NCBI GenBank assembly: GCA_033065855.1
Contig: JAVXUO010001706.1
Coordinates: forward strand, 29,376 to 93,375
DNA: 64,000 nucleotides
Direction: 5' to 3'
From: Escallonia rubra
Lineage: Eukaryota; Streptophyta; Magnoliopsida; Escalloniales; Escalloniaceae
Below, in pieces: positions 24,530-35,989 of the stretch. The stretch's first letter is position 1; every line of letters begins with the position of its first letter. The position numbers were made by a program, and so were the translations under genes. The notes beneath the pieces were generated by a model. It saw only the letters and a program-made list of their open reading frames with translations, ran no database searches and had not been told where the DNA came from.

Positions 24530-26575
24530 ATAATTGAAATGCCTGAGAGAACACATGCACATCAAATGCTCGATAAGCTTTGAATGCGTTTCAGCCCTAT
24601 CCCTGGATTTAGACTTAAGGGTTTCCCGAACATGGTATGGGAATAATGGAAGGAGATCCCCAAAGGTGTTTCGTGAAGGTTATGGCAGCAGGTTTGGCGA
24701 TTTTCTCAATGGGGTACACTTAATCATTAAGAATAAACGCCTACTCATAGTTTTGAGTGAATGTTGATGGGACACTACCAACACATTCCACATGCGGGTG
24801 GCAACGCTCCGCCCTTATGACTTTGCTAACAATACTGGAGTCCGGGTCACGGGTCGACCTGTAGGTTGGGACTTTGAAATAGACTATGACGTAAACTATG
24901 TGAGGTGGATGTTGGGACACATTCCACAGTTCAAATCTTAGTCCCTACTTTGAAAAGACATTTTTTGGGGATGACTTTCAAGGGGCTGAGACAGAGGTAT
25001 TGTGTCAGTATACTCAAGGATTCATCTTGTATATGCTAGAGGAGACACTAACGAATAATGCTTAACGTCTACATCTATCTATGGTTTTGAGAGGTTAGAA
25101 GATGTGACCAAGATAAGGAATTTAACTAGGGAATGTCGGTATCATACTCTACGAGACTGATGTTCCAGAATCTGAACTCGAACAAAGGGATATGACAATG
25201 TACGGGAGGTACAATCTCTAACCAGCTCTCTTTTAGTTCAACATTTGTATGTGCATTTCATAATTAGTTCCACATTTGTATGTGCATTTCATAATGACTC
25301 AGATTGTCTAATTTTATCTTGACAGAAATATGGGCATATGAGGTACTAGTTCTTCCTCCCCAAACTTGTGTCGAAAACCAAGGGTCGGGTACGGCCATGG
25401 GCAAGTGGAACTGTCTGACAGATAAATTGGGACTTAGTGTCTTAATTTATTGGGAGTAACTGAAGAATTACACTTGGAGACCGGTAAGATTTTGAAATAA
25501 CTAGTTTTTGCAATATTTGTTTTCTTGAATTGTGATCAACAAAAACCTCAATATAGACCTCACTCAGGAAATGGTGGACAACGACACAGTATGAAGAAAA
25601 GCTCAAGATGACACAGAGTCACGCCTTGTTAGTTGGGTTTTCCAACAAATAACTTCTTCGGGTAAAGGGTGGTGCCACAACACCACCCAAGATAGGAGCC
25701 CCGGATCCTTTGTGGTCCGTCCATGGAGATGTTAATCTCAACGATGCTAGAGCCCGCGCATAGCGGATGAAGTTGATGGGGGGAGTAGCTCTAGGTTGCT
25801 ACTTTAAGGAAGGAGATGTAAGATCACACAAGTAGTTTATGTAATCAGAATTGGAAACCCCTTTGGCTCAAGAATTTGTAGTGCGTGAACCAATGTCAGA
25901 TGGAGGGGCCAACAATGACAATGATTATGATAATGAAAGTGACGAGGAGGTAATTCCCTTCTCATCTTGGGTGATGAATATCTTATAACTATATGGGAGT
26001 TTTGGAGCAGCATCGAACCCACGACCAAAACCGGAGGAGGAAATGTTCGGACTGAGGGTGCTAGAGAGTAGGTATGAGAGGTACATCAAATCACATTATG
26101 TACATTTATGCTCTTTTTCATATCCGACCTAAACTTGTTGAAAATGCAAAGGTTCACGCCAAGAAACTCTGGTGCCCATACAAGACGATCCACAGCTTGA
26201 AAGACATGTTAGTGAAATTGACTACCTAAACTAAATGTCTGGACATCACGGTCCGAGGGTGACAGAACCCAATCCTCTTATCCCACATGCCGAGGACTAG
26301 CATAGAAGTGTGGGCCAACAGTACATGGAAAGGAACGGTGTCGGCTTTACAAAAAGGGAAGAGCAGCTAACCGCGTCCTGGAAGAGTAGCACGTTGTTCC
26401 CTCTCGATATTAAAGGGAATACAAATCTAGGAGTCGAGTTTCGATGCCCCATCCAGCAAAGATGATGATGACCTTCACAAGATCGATTAGTTCGAAGGAA
26501 GAGACTCCGCCTCCAAACAGGAAGAAGACAGTTTGGGCTCACCTGCCTACGAGCCCATTGTGAAAAAGACTACGG
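24530..26575 (+). pseudogene. Plant mobile domain (PMD) gene remnant
   Basis: The frame 24534-24941 reads through a segment ending LIVLSEC, a TGA at 24765-24767, then WDTTNTFHMRVATLRPYDF and GVRVTGRPVGWD. This matches the PMD signature in which paired tryptophans precede DTT(N/H)TFH; the TGA sits where the first Trp codon is expected. The frame stops again at 24939. A further match, EIWAYEVLVLPP, is at 25325-25360, a typical PMD C-terminal motif. Near 26470-26560 a segment with SSKEETPPPNRKK resembles the tail of such proteins. PMD genes occur both as host genes and as cargo of MULE and Tat elements; here stops and gaps make it non-functional. Confidence 0.6.
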
Positions 26576-27524
26576 GTAGAAATTAAAAATCTAGGATTTG
26601 GCTCATGCTAACTACTAAGGGTAGAAATTAAACTCCTAAGACTTGGCTCATGCTAACAAGTCTTGGCTTTTATTGTAACTAAAGCTCCTTGTTTTAAATG
26701 CAAAATGCATGCTTATCTCACCCTTTATGTAAAATGCATCTAGTGTGACATGAAGGTCAATGTGTTATACGCACATGCGCGAAAGGGTAAGAGAAGGTTT
26801 GAATTGAAATTACAGAGGTAAACGAGTAGGCCAAATAAATAAGCCACACTTTGCGATAAATTAACAAATGGGTGTACCGGGCGGTCCACTACTTGGCAAT
26901 AGGACCCCTCTGCCAATCGGTTGATTAGAGGCTAGATTTTGGAAAATTGTGTTTTGGCCGGCTGGACACCATCCAAATTTGTTAAAAGTTATGCACAATT
27001 TTGGATCCATTCGCAGCTTGGAATTAGGATCAATTTTCTTCTATAAAAACCAACCATATGACTAGAATTAACACATAAACTCCTGATGGCACAACCGGTA
27101 GAAGATCAACAGAACTAATCGTACATCTTTTTTTTTTCTCAACTTTACACGACTTATCTTTTCAAAAAATATATAGTATTTTGTCTACCTAGATATATTA
27201 TAAATCAAACCAAAAACAGATGAACTGAATGTGAACACTATTAGCTTTATGTTTTCTTTTCCACATCTTTTTAAGGGAGTACTTTTTTCGAAGAAAAAAA
27301 ACATGCAACTTTAGCTAGTTGTTTATAAGCTATCATTCCAGGTTCAAATAAAGTGAAGGGCCTAAGAAAACAAAAATGTTTATATTATAGAATTAATACA
27401 GGTAGTACAGAAAATGGTTTATTATATATAAATAAAAGTTAAAAAGAAAACATGGACCGGGTCAGCCAGCGACAACCCTACATTTGGAATCACAACCATA
27501 GCCCGATAGTTAAAGTGAAAAGTT

Positions 27525-27574
27525 AAGAGGGCTGGGCTGGGCCGATTTGAGCTGATCCATATGACACCTCTGCA
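27525..27574. mobile_element. hAT right-end remnant
   Basis: GGGCTGGGCTGGGCC followed by ATATGACACCTCT resembles the right terminus of the hAT elements at 5925 and 34403 (TTTGACACCTCTA). The left end is not found, so it is a decayed fragment. Confidence 0.4.
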
Positions 27575-29429
27575 TTCTCACCTCAAAACTTCTTCCTTGC
27601 TACGGATGAAGATTTGCCGCCAAATATGGGTGTTTATGACTTTGACCGGGTATAGGGTCGGCTATGACTTTGATTGGGTATAGGGTCGATTATGGTACAA
27701 AAATATTCAAGTCACAAAAAAGTTACGGGATTGACAGGTTAAATACATATGGCAAAGATAGTCACAATTAATTCTTACTTGGATGTACCTCACCGTTAAC
27801 TTAGGGTATAAAAGGCAAAAACTTAAAATTATTCACTCATTCTTACTTGGTGTTTTAGACTCTAGCAAAAATCTTCGGTTGCTATGGCATGGTTTAATAG
27901 AGGGGTGAAATCTAACGAGATATAGAGACTCTCAGACAATAAGGGTGTCAAGATATCATTATTTTTTTATTTTATTAGTTGGTTACACCACGTCATATCA
28001 ATCATCATAACATCACTAATATCACCATTACATTGAAGTGTTTCTCACACTTCATGGCACTCCACTAGGCACAAATCGCCATTGCCCTTTTTTGTCTCTC
28101 CCTTCGCTTGTCCTTCCTCTTTGAACACACTTGTTCCTTTTCTTTTTGGCTTTTGATCTACTCTGCTTAACTGAAGCAAGCAAAACAATAAAAGAAAAAT
28201 ACTCCGTCACAGCGACTACAAATCCTCGCTACTGTAGCTCATAAATTTTTAGTTGGGCTTTAAGCGCTATACATACCAGTCGATATGTATATGAAGCTAG
28301 CTAGGATTTTCCTTCTTAGTCTACATGGTTGAGTTACTCAATTGTCCATTAGATATGCAATTCCAGAAAGGCAGAATTCCCATACAAAGAGGATGGTTTC
28401 GGGCGGATCATCTCTCTCGGTATCGGTAGTACCGGCTGGTACAACTGCTATATGTCGATATTGATACTTGTAAAAAATTTATCATATTACTGTACCAGTA
28501 GAAGCCAAAAACTGTACATACTGGCCGGTTTATTAGATATCGTACCAGCATTAACAACATTGGATAAGACTTCTTCTAGGATAATGAAGCTTCACTCAAC
28601 GTTGCACATAAGATAGTCAGATCCAAGGTCTGCTTTTTTACCCTTGCACATTTGCTTCTCCTACTTTCTCCAACATTAGATTTCTAACACGTTAAAAGGA
28701 GAGTCATAGCCTGAGCAATAGGATGGTTCCAGGACTTGAAATTTGGGCCAACTCCAAAATGATTCTCGTAGAAGGAAGATTGATCACCAACCCCATGCCA
28801 GCTTATAGTGATACATGATCAATAGAACACCCAAGAATTGATAAAAGCGCATAATTGGGGAGACATACAAAACTCTCTTGACTTTGGTCGAACAAATACA
28901 ATAATGCATTAAAAAAGGGATGAGCGAGCGAATTGCAAGTACTACGAGTAACTAAAACTTCTAACCTCTCAAGTCAATTGACCAAAAAGGTTGCTGGCTA
29001 AACAATATGATGAACGTCAAATCATGTATCACATAATACGATCACGTTTCAATGTTATCCATACCATTAGGTTGAAAAGATGTAGTGACTCACTTTGGAT
29101 TCTGTATTATTGCAGGAGCTCAAGCTACGAATCCAGGTTACGAGTCATTCTCGAAAATGAGTTGTTAATGATGGCACATATAAACCGGGGAAACACCAAA
29201 CCACACAAGTCTTGAACAATGCATTGAAGAAAAATATAATTGACTGTCTCAATAGGGTAGATTTAAGAGAGAGAGAGAGAGAGAGAGTCTCCCAGAGAGC
29301 ACGCCAAAAGAAGATCATAAGCTCATATGGAATATGTAAGGCTCAAAGTTTCTTCAAAAATACAAAAGAATTGATCGAAATACTTAGAGTTCTCACTTTG
29401 TACAAGGTGTGGTTTCTTTTCTTTATGTG

Positions 29430-29561
29430 GTAGGCAGATTTAACTAAGAAATGATCGGCCTCAATGAGATCATATATCAGTTTGTCCTTATAATCAACAA
29501 GAGAAAGGGAATGAGTCAAATTGCTTGAAGCAATGGGATATGAGAATATTGATGAAACCAA
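29430..29561 (-). pseudogene. Possible LINE zf-RVT scrap
   Basis: The minus frame contains KDKLIYDLIEADHF then LVKSAYHI, resembling the DKLIW...FSVKSAYHL signature that precedes the zinc-binding region of plant LINE ORF2. Only about 40 codons match and no other LINE domain is near, so this is a weak call. Confidence 0.3.
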
Positions 29562-31224
29562 ATTTGGGTCTTAGACTCCTAAAAGGGTCTTTAAGTACGT
29601 AAGATAAGCACATTTTTTTCTCTACACGTAATGTAGACTAAAGCATCAAACGAGTTTTTTCAAAATTCTATTATCAAGCATCTAACGAGTTTTTTCAAAA
29701 TTCTAATATCAAAACCAAATTTATTTACGAAAAAGAGAATTTTTTGTTAAGCTATTCCAACAGTCTTTAACTAAGTTCATTTAATCTGTGGAAGACCCAA
29801 AATCTTATACCTCTACACCACCTCTTTATATGCCTTTGTGCCTTTACCTACTTGTCAATCTCTCTAAAACAACATTTCTCGTTTGGCATTTGACTATCAA
29901 GGACCGTTGAATATATATCGATCTGTCATTGCTTCTTTCACATCAGTCCTATCAATTGCTTCCTTACCCCCCAAATCCCACTGTCCTACTAAATTTTTAA
30001 TATCGTATATATGCTTGAGAACACTTTTCTTTATGAATGCAATTTTCTAAAACATCAATGGTGATAAAGATTATATTTGAGAATTAATAATATAAGTTGG
30101 ACATTATGATTAATTTAGATGTCAAATGGAACGAAAACCTTTTGATATTTGAAAATAAATATGATCTATACATTGCAAAAGCTAGTGGGTTACAATAACG
30201 CTGATGTTTAGCCATGTTCGTAATTTTTAAAGACATTGGTTAACCAATAGTAACAGAATTTAATGCCCTAAAACAAGTAAGAAGAAGCACTATTATTGCA
30301 AAAAGTGTTTGGAAGAGGTTAGAATCACGAAGAAGTTGATTCAAAAGATGCAACAGGGCAACTTTAGAGCTTTTGGTAACAATTTGTTGCTAATAGTTCC
30401 AATAAACTTGGGTGGTGTTAAGTGGTTAATGACAATTATAATTTGTTATTGTATGTACTTAGAGACAATAGTAGGCTAACTACATGCTCCAATTTTCGCT
30501 CAAAGATATATAGAACGTACACAGTGGCGATTAACAATCAGTGACAATTAATGTGTGAATTTATTAGAAAGATATATGCATAATATATACCATATACTAA
30601 ATCATCATAGTATACTTTTTAAGGTTGCTAATCAGACTAATTTAAACCCTACTTCCAACTAAAATGTGTAATAGGGTAGAATATGTGTTAGGTTGCGATT
30701 TGACAAGTATTCATAAGCAAATACAGAGTACTAATAAAGGCACTTATAAGATCAATTTTGATTTGGCGGCAAACAGGAGCTAACCCCATTGGGAGTGTTA
30801 TTAGTCATTATGAGAGTGCCAATCCAAGTACATACCCTTTCTATTATAGAGACTCCTGCTCATGAAAAGGAAAATTCTTTTCTACTATCTGGATTGCAAG
30901 AAGATATCTACAATTTCTCGTATAGCAACAAATTAATAATCTCTAAAGATAGATAGTTTCTGCAAATACTTTCGGTGACAATAATTAGTAGCACTTTTTC
31001 TGCGTCACTAAATACAAGTCACTAAAGTCAATTAATGACCATTAATTATCGGAATACAAAGGGTTATAGTTATTATCCTCCCATCCTGGTAGAAGTCAAA
31101 ATTTGATCGTACTAACCTATTCTTTACACTTACTGGAATGTAAACGTTAATTACCTAGGTTCTAAATGATAAGAGCAGAAACTATATGCACTAAATTTAC
31201 TTGAAACTGTATGCTTAATTATTG

Positions 31225-31623
31225 CACAGCATTGGATCGGCTCATTGCAGTGCATTCAACGAGCGATTCCACAACGATTCAACAAGAAAACTCGCACTCA
31301 TTGATGCATCCCTGGACAAAGACTATGCAGCCGTGCTCACTATACAGTGCCCAGCAGGAGCAAGTGTGTCCATAGCAGTAAACAACGATCACCAGACACC
31401 CACGATTTTCGACAACCAGTACTAAGGTAATCTCTTGGCTCACAAGGGTGTCTTTCAACCTGATTCCATTTTGCTTAATGATGCCAGAACGAGGAACCAA
31501 GTGATGAATTTTGCAAATAACTAACTTTTTTGAGAGCTGGGGACGGTTATTTGGGAAGCTCGTCAATGTTGGAGTCAAGACGGGTGATGAAAGCGAGATT
31601 AGACAATCTTGTTCGGTGCAGGA
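31225..31623 (+). pseudogene. Class III peroxidase, C-terminal part only
   Basis: The frame begins HSIGSAHCSAFNERF, the proximal haem-ligand histidine region of secreted plant peroxidases, and continues through QCPAGAS and IFDNQY. TAA follows directly where a second Tyr is expected. The same frame goes on with NLLAHKGVFQPDS and LLNDARTRNQV; another TAA and a frameshift lie near 31513-31522, and FFESWG, KLVNVGVKTGDESEIRQSCS complete the family's C-terminus. No stop codon follows; a run of A's begins at 31623. The N-terminal half with the distal His/Arg and the signal peptide is absent upstream. It is a truncated, dead gene copy. Confidence 0.9.
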
Positions 31624-32429
31624 AAAAAAAAGTGAGTGCTACATGGATTCTATACCGACTGCAATCAACTAAATGAGAGCTTTTTCATCCTCCCCTTAGT
31701 CCCAATTGCTTGATTGGACTAGACTCTACTGCAAAACTGAGCTTGAAGTATGGCTTGAGTATGGACATGGACAAATCTTTTGATGTCTTTTTATAGAAAG
31801 GAGGGGGGTGGCCATGGAATTCAAATTCAAACGGGGCAACTCCATGTATGTTGTTTTCCTAGCACCTAATAATTTCAAGGGATGATATCAATAGCGTCAT
31901 CAAGTTGATGTAATTTGAAAAGACGTACTTGGTAAAACCTTACTACTGTCCGACGACTAGATAAATCGACTGGTTTTAACGTGCATTAGAAATTGATCTT
32001 TATAACAGCATGCTTGAAGCAAAAATTGCTCTCTTTTTACTATGTATTTAACTTTTGGCGAGTTTTGATCTCAAAACACATGTAATCTTAGTCTTAGCTA
32101 TCGATATAGGAAGTACAATCATTGTAAAGCAAGCACAACTTTAACAGAAGTTTAATAGTTTTTTACAACGTAAAAAGCTTACTTTTTCCATTACAGAGCA
32201 CTAAGGGTCTGTTTGGTATGACTGTCAGTTTTCAGTTTTTTTTTCTAAAAAAAGAGGAGTTCTGGTTTTTTTTTTACCAGTTTAAAAAACTGGTGGCTGT
32301 TTGACAGAGTTTATTTTTTCAAAAAACAGAAAAGAGCAAGCGTTTGACATGACAACTCTTTGGGTTTTTTTTTTAATATATATTTTTACATAATTAAACA
32401 TTAGGAATATCCCTAATTGATTGTGCGAG

Positions 32430-33000
32430 AAAATATATATACTCTGAGACAGACATCAATAGCTCTGTATAGACCGTCGTCGAATAGCCTAGCGTGGTCA
32501 GGTAAAGCCACGGCAAGCTTGTAAAACTTTTCCGACTTCAAATTCGCATCGGAGACGATCTCAGACAAGTAGCCATCGATCAATTTTCCGACTAGCACAA
32601 CGCGGCAGATCTGACGCCATTATTCTCATCTTCACCTTCGATTCTACTCGCCGATCTCACCTCGAATCCATCCAGAAAGTAGCCCAATATCCTCTCGACA
32701 CAATCGACGTCGTATAACGTCTCGTTCAAGTCCGAATAGCTCGGTATCAGAAGATCGTCGAGTGTGGCTTGCTCCAGCTGTGAGCCGATCTTATTCTCCA
32801 AAGCAGCTTTGCATTCCTCCGAAGCGTTCAAAATCTTGGCCGTCCTTAACAATCCGAATAAAAATCATGGTCGCCGTCGATGACCGCGACGTCTTTTCCT
32901 GCGGTAGATTAGCACTCGGACGGAATAGTCGACGACGATGGCTTCCTACTAGAACGGGAAATGCCCGGAATGAATTGCTTAGCGTAAAAAATGAGGCAAC
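32430..33000 (-). pseudogene. Captured NPH3/RPT2-type BTB protein fragment
   Basis: NPH3-domain proteins are plant adaptors for CUL3 ubiquitin ligases in phototropic and auxin-related signalling. The minus strand encodes FLFGLLRTAKILNASEEC, LDDLLIPSY, ETLYDVDCVERIL, then after a one-base frameshift near 32597 LVGKLIDGYLSEI, KFYKLAVALPDHARLFDDG and LYRAIDVCLR. These are consecutive signature blocks of the NPH3 domain. A second one-base deletion lies in the T run near 32873, upstream of which VIDGDHD continues in another frame. The BTB domain and the conserved C-terminal Tyr region are absent. GC content is much higher than in the transposon ends. It is enclosed by PIF/Harbinger termini, so it is a captured fragment, not a host locus. 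Confidence 0.88.
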
Positions 33001-33172
33001 ACAGCCAAGCCGTCGGGCCTCTCTTCGCCGATCGAGCTCCGCAGCGATGCGGCTGATCGAGCTCCGGAGAAAGAAGGGACAGAGGCGGTGACCGGCGATG
33101 GAGGCGGTGGCTGTGGACCCATGAGAGATGAGATGCGATCCAGAAAATTCGAGCACAACGGTGGTTGTGACT

Positions 33173-34403
33173 TAGAGATGTCAAAGGGCCGGGCTGGGGC
33201 CGGCCCAGCCAAAGCCAATTGGGCCTGCTGTCGGGCCGGGCCAGTGGGGCTGCCAACCGGGCCGGGCCGGGCCGGGCCTGCCGAAGGGAAACCTAGGCCC
33301 AGTCCAGGCCCTGGCCCTAGGCCCAATATCTAGGGCCGGGCTTGGGCCGGGCCCAAATTTTTTTTTTTTTTTTTAAATTCTCCGGTTATTCAAAATAAAA
33401 ACTTTAATTGCGATATTTTCTTGTTATTATGTACACAAATTCTAATTTAATAATGTGTATAAGCAAGTAAAGTAACAACAAATATTCTAATTTAAACCAT
33501 TTCGTTAATTACACCTAGAAGAAACATTTTGCTCCAATTACGGTAGTAGAAGAAAATTTTGTTTATTGTTAGTGACATGTAGGTCCATAAATAATTTGTT
33601 GTTACTTAATTGGCATAAGTGTAGACGGATATAACAATAATCATACAGTTGAAGCCAATCTTTCCTTGTTGGATACAAATTGCATTCAACAAAGGAAATT
33701 TATTTTCTATTTGCGAGAGACCAATATGCAAACAAATTAGCGAAGGCTTGTGTTTTGATTCTTGTCGAACTTTGGATGCTTGACAAACCTCCAACCAGCT
33801 TACTGGAAGACCTGGATAAAGATGCGCATGGTGAACGGAGGCTAAGGCACGTTTCTAGTTTTAATTAGTTTTTTTTTTCAGTACTAATTTGTACCTAAAC
33901 CAAGGGAAAATTTGTTCCAGTCGGCAGGGTTAACAGGAAATAGGAACAACTGAAACCAAGTTTGATAGAGAATACACGCTATATAAGGCTAAACTTGCTG
34001 GGATCTTTGAACTGCTTTTATTGGCAAATTAGACCATCAAGTCAAGTCATGTCGGGTATGCTTGGTTCATGGTTTAAATCATTGCGTCACGGCAATTGGG
34101 AGTGGAAATGGGAGGGAAAAGGGGAGGGCAAGTTTTTTTTTTTTTTTAAAAAGGTGGGGCAGGCCAAAATAGGGCCGAAATAGGGCTGATTTTGGGCCAA
34201 AATCGGGCCAGATCCGGGCCGAAAACGGGCCGGGCCTGGCCCGGGCCATTTTTTTGGAAATCCAGGCCTGGTCCAAGCCCAGGCCCAAGGCCCTATGCCT
34301 GCGGGCCTGCACTGTTCACCTGCGGGCCGGGCCGGGCCGGGCCGGGCTTTTTCGGGCTGGATCGGGCTGGGCCGCGGGCCGCCCGGCCCGTTTGACACCT
34401 CTA
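33173..34403. mobile_element. Non-autonomous hAT element, second copy
   Basis: The left end TAGAGATGTCAAAGGGCC and the inverted right end TAGAGGTGTCAAACGGGCC resemble the element at 5038. The left 180 bp (GGGCC-rich, then GCCGAAGGGAAACC) are nearly identical in both, while the AT-rich centres differ. Flanks TTGTGACT and TGTGGACT are a diverged 8-bp target duplication, best aligned with one indel. It has no transposase. It sits inside the NPH3-carrying Harbinger element. Confidence 0.8.
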
Positions 34404-34689
34404 TGTGGACTCCCCAGATGCAATTTTCTTTGATTTTTTCCATCTTTTATTTTCTATTGCTAGGAAGACTCGAAGGCCAGACCTCTTAAGTCAAGCCATC
34501 TAGGCCGCGTGAAAAGAGGTTTCAAAAAGAGCTAATAGCTCTTTTGGAAAACAGGCTTCCTCTTTTTAAAGACTTGGGCTTTTATAAAAATTAAAGAGCC
34601 ACCAAACACCCCAGTTTTTTTGGCTTCTTGAGAAATTTTAAAATTGGGCAAAAAAAGAGGGGAAGAAAAGCATGTCAAACGGTCCCTAA

Positions 34690-35370
34690 GTCTATCTATT
34701 TTTCCTTGCTTTTCTCTCTCTCTCCCCTTTCTCTCTCTACTGGATTTTCAAGAATTCTAAACTATGTACCCATCTAGCCCACCTCATATACCAGCAACTT
34801 GAGATCTAGTCCAATTTTTTGTTTAAGCTAGACAATGTGAGACATCTAGAGTTCGGATGGATGGAGTCTGACGAGTACGGGTAAGATTTACGGAAAATTT
34901 TCCTAGACGCGTTATACAAAACAAAACAAATATTAGCTTTTACATGTATAACTTAAAAGCTTTCATCGAATCTTAAGCTTTAAAGATGACGTTTTTGACT
35001 CACGATAATTTAGACATCTAAGATTTTAAAAAGGTATTAGAAGAACTTCACCAAAATAAAACAAAACTGGACTTAAACATCATCTCAAACCATAAACAGA
35101 ACACAATCTATAATTATTTTTTTTTAAAAATGTAGACATGCTCCTATGTAAAAGCCAAACCTTAAACATGAAATGACACTTCAAATGGTTCATCCTCGCC
35201 GAACAGCTTTCAAGATGCATTCTCAAATTCAAAGTTCCACAAGGACGTGTGGAGTATATTTCAATGTTGCATAACTTGTACCTTGCTCTATCTTTTCCAT
35301 CAGGTCATCCTTCTAGAATTTTGACTTTTCAAAAAGCTTATTCTCGTCATCTAAGCATTCCCGCGAGTAT
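34690..35370. other. Intergenic DNA, no gene seen
   Basis: It begins with CT-rich sequence (34700-34740) and is otherwise AT-rich. Part of it may be the 5' portion of the truncated LINE that follows, but no reverse-transcriptase motif is visible. Confidence 0.4.
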
Positions 35371-35379
35371 ACCCATGCC

Positions 35380-35798
35380 TGAGCCGCTCTTACCCGACCC
35401 GTGAGTGGCGGTTAAGGATGGGCTACAACTTGCTTGGGATAAAGGACTCAAATATATACTTTTGGAGTTTGACGATAAACGTATAGAAACGTTACTGAAC
35501 TCTGATGAACCCCTCTCCCCAAATATAAAAAATTTGGTTCTTGATTGCAGGACACTCCTTAAACGTACGTGGTAGGTGAAGACAACTCATGTATATAGAG
35601 AAACCAACATTTGTGCGGACTTCATGGCAAAACGGGCGGGAACTTAGCAAAATGGTTACCAGTGTTGGCACCATGCGCCCATTTTTTTGTTACACCTCTT
35701 GTCTTTTGATGCTAGTGAGAGAGTCACCCCACGTTTGTGTCGCTCATCTTGTTAATTAAATAAAAGTTCTCGTGGTTTCTCCAAAAAAAAAAAAAAAA
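35380..35798 (+). mobile_element. 5'-truncated LINE: RNase H end of ORF2, 3' UTR and poly(A)
   Basis: The plus frame near 35408-35650 reads DGLQLAWDKGLKYILLEFDD, then EPLSPNIKNLVLDCRTLL, a TAG after KRTW, and VKTTHVYRETNICADFMAKRA. This is the RVT_3 RNase H domain found at the C-terminus of plant L1-type LINE ORF2, with the second catalytic Asp in LEFDD and the ADFMA block. A stop follows, then about 140 bp of 3' UTR and a run of 19 A's at 35780-35798. The in-frame TAG and missing reverse transcriptase make it inactive. Such 5'-truncated copies with poly(A) tails are the normal product of target-primed reverse transcription. Confidence 0.82.
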
Positions 35799-35989
35799 AA
35801 ACACAGGAAATTGTTACTTTGTCTTTTCGAGAGCCCCAACAATTGACTCTTAACTGTAACACTGTATGCTTTGTAGTCACTACTAATCATTGGAAATTTG
35901 ACTAACCTGTAGTGTCTCTGCATCTCTACTGCGAGACGGAAGGGCTGTACCATCTGTCAAATGTAGTGCATTTTCAAGTGCAGTTGGAG

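Larger units (their letters stand above)
26576..31200. other. Decayed intergenic DNA with repeat fragments
   Basis: No host gene is visible. It holds a short duplication of GGGTAGAAATTAAA (26570 and 26620), a tandem pair of TATGACTTTGA-GGGTATAGGGTCG near 27640, a hAT-end remnant near 27530, GGTAC/CCGGC-rich sequence near 28410-28550, a GA microsatellite at 29263-29288 and a possible LINE scrap at 29430-29560. The rest is AT-rich. Confidence 0.45.
32205..34686. mobile_element. Non-autonomous PIF/Harbinger carrying a gene fragment, TSD TAA
   Basis: The left terminus GGGTCTGTTTGGTATG and the inverted right terminus GGGACCGTTTGACATG match at 12 of 16 positions. TAA flanks both ends (32202-32204 and 34687-34689), the target duplication expected for PIF/Harbinger. 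The first 200 bp, with TTTTTACCAGTTTAAAAAA and GTTTGACAGAGTTTATTTTTT, are closely similar to the coding Harbinger element at 18217. Instead of a transposase it carries an NPH3 fragment (about 32430-33000). A hAT element has inserted into it (33173-34403). Confidence 0.82.

Noticed and set aside
22850..26890. One large element bounded by GGGTGTACCGG at 22860 and 26872
   Set aside because: The shared phrase is only 11 bp, in direct orientation, without flanking duplication. It may be chance or part of an unresolved repeat.
28400..28560. Possible element with GGTACCGG-type palindromes
   Set aside because: GGTAC, CCGGC and GTACC phrases recur but no paired termini or target duplication could be defined.
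32791..33156. 121-codon minus ORF upstream of the NPH3 blocks
   Set aside because: It is out of frame with the NPH3 signature, which lies in another frame over the same bases. Only the NPH3 reading is supported.
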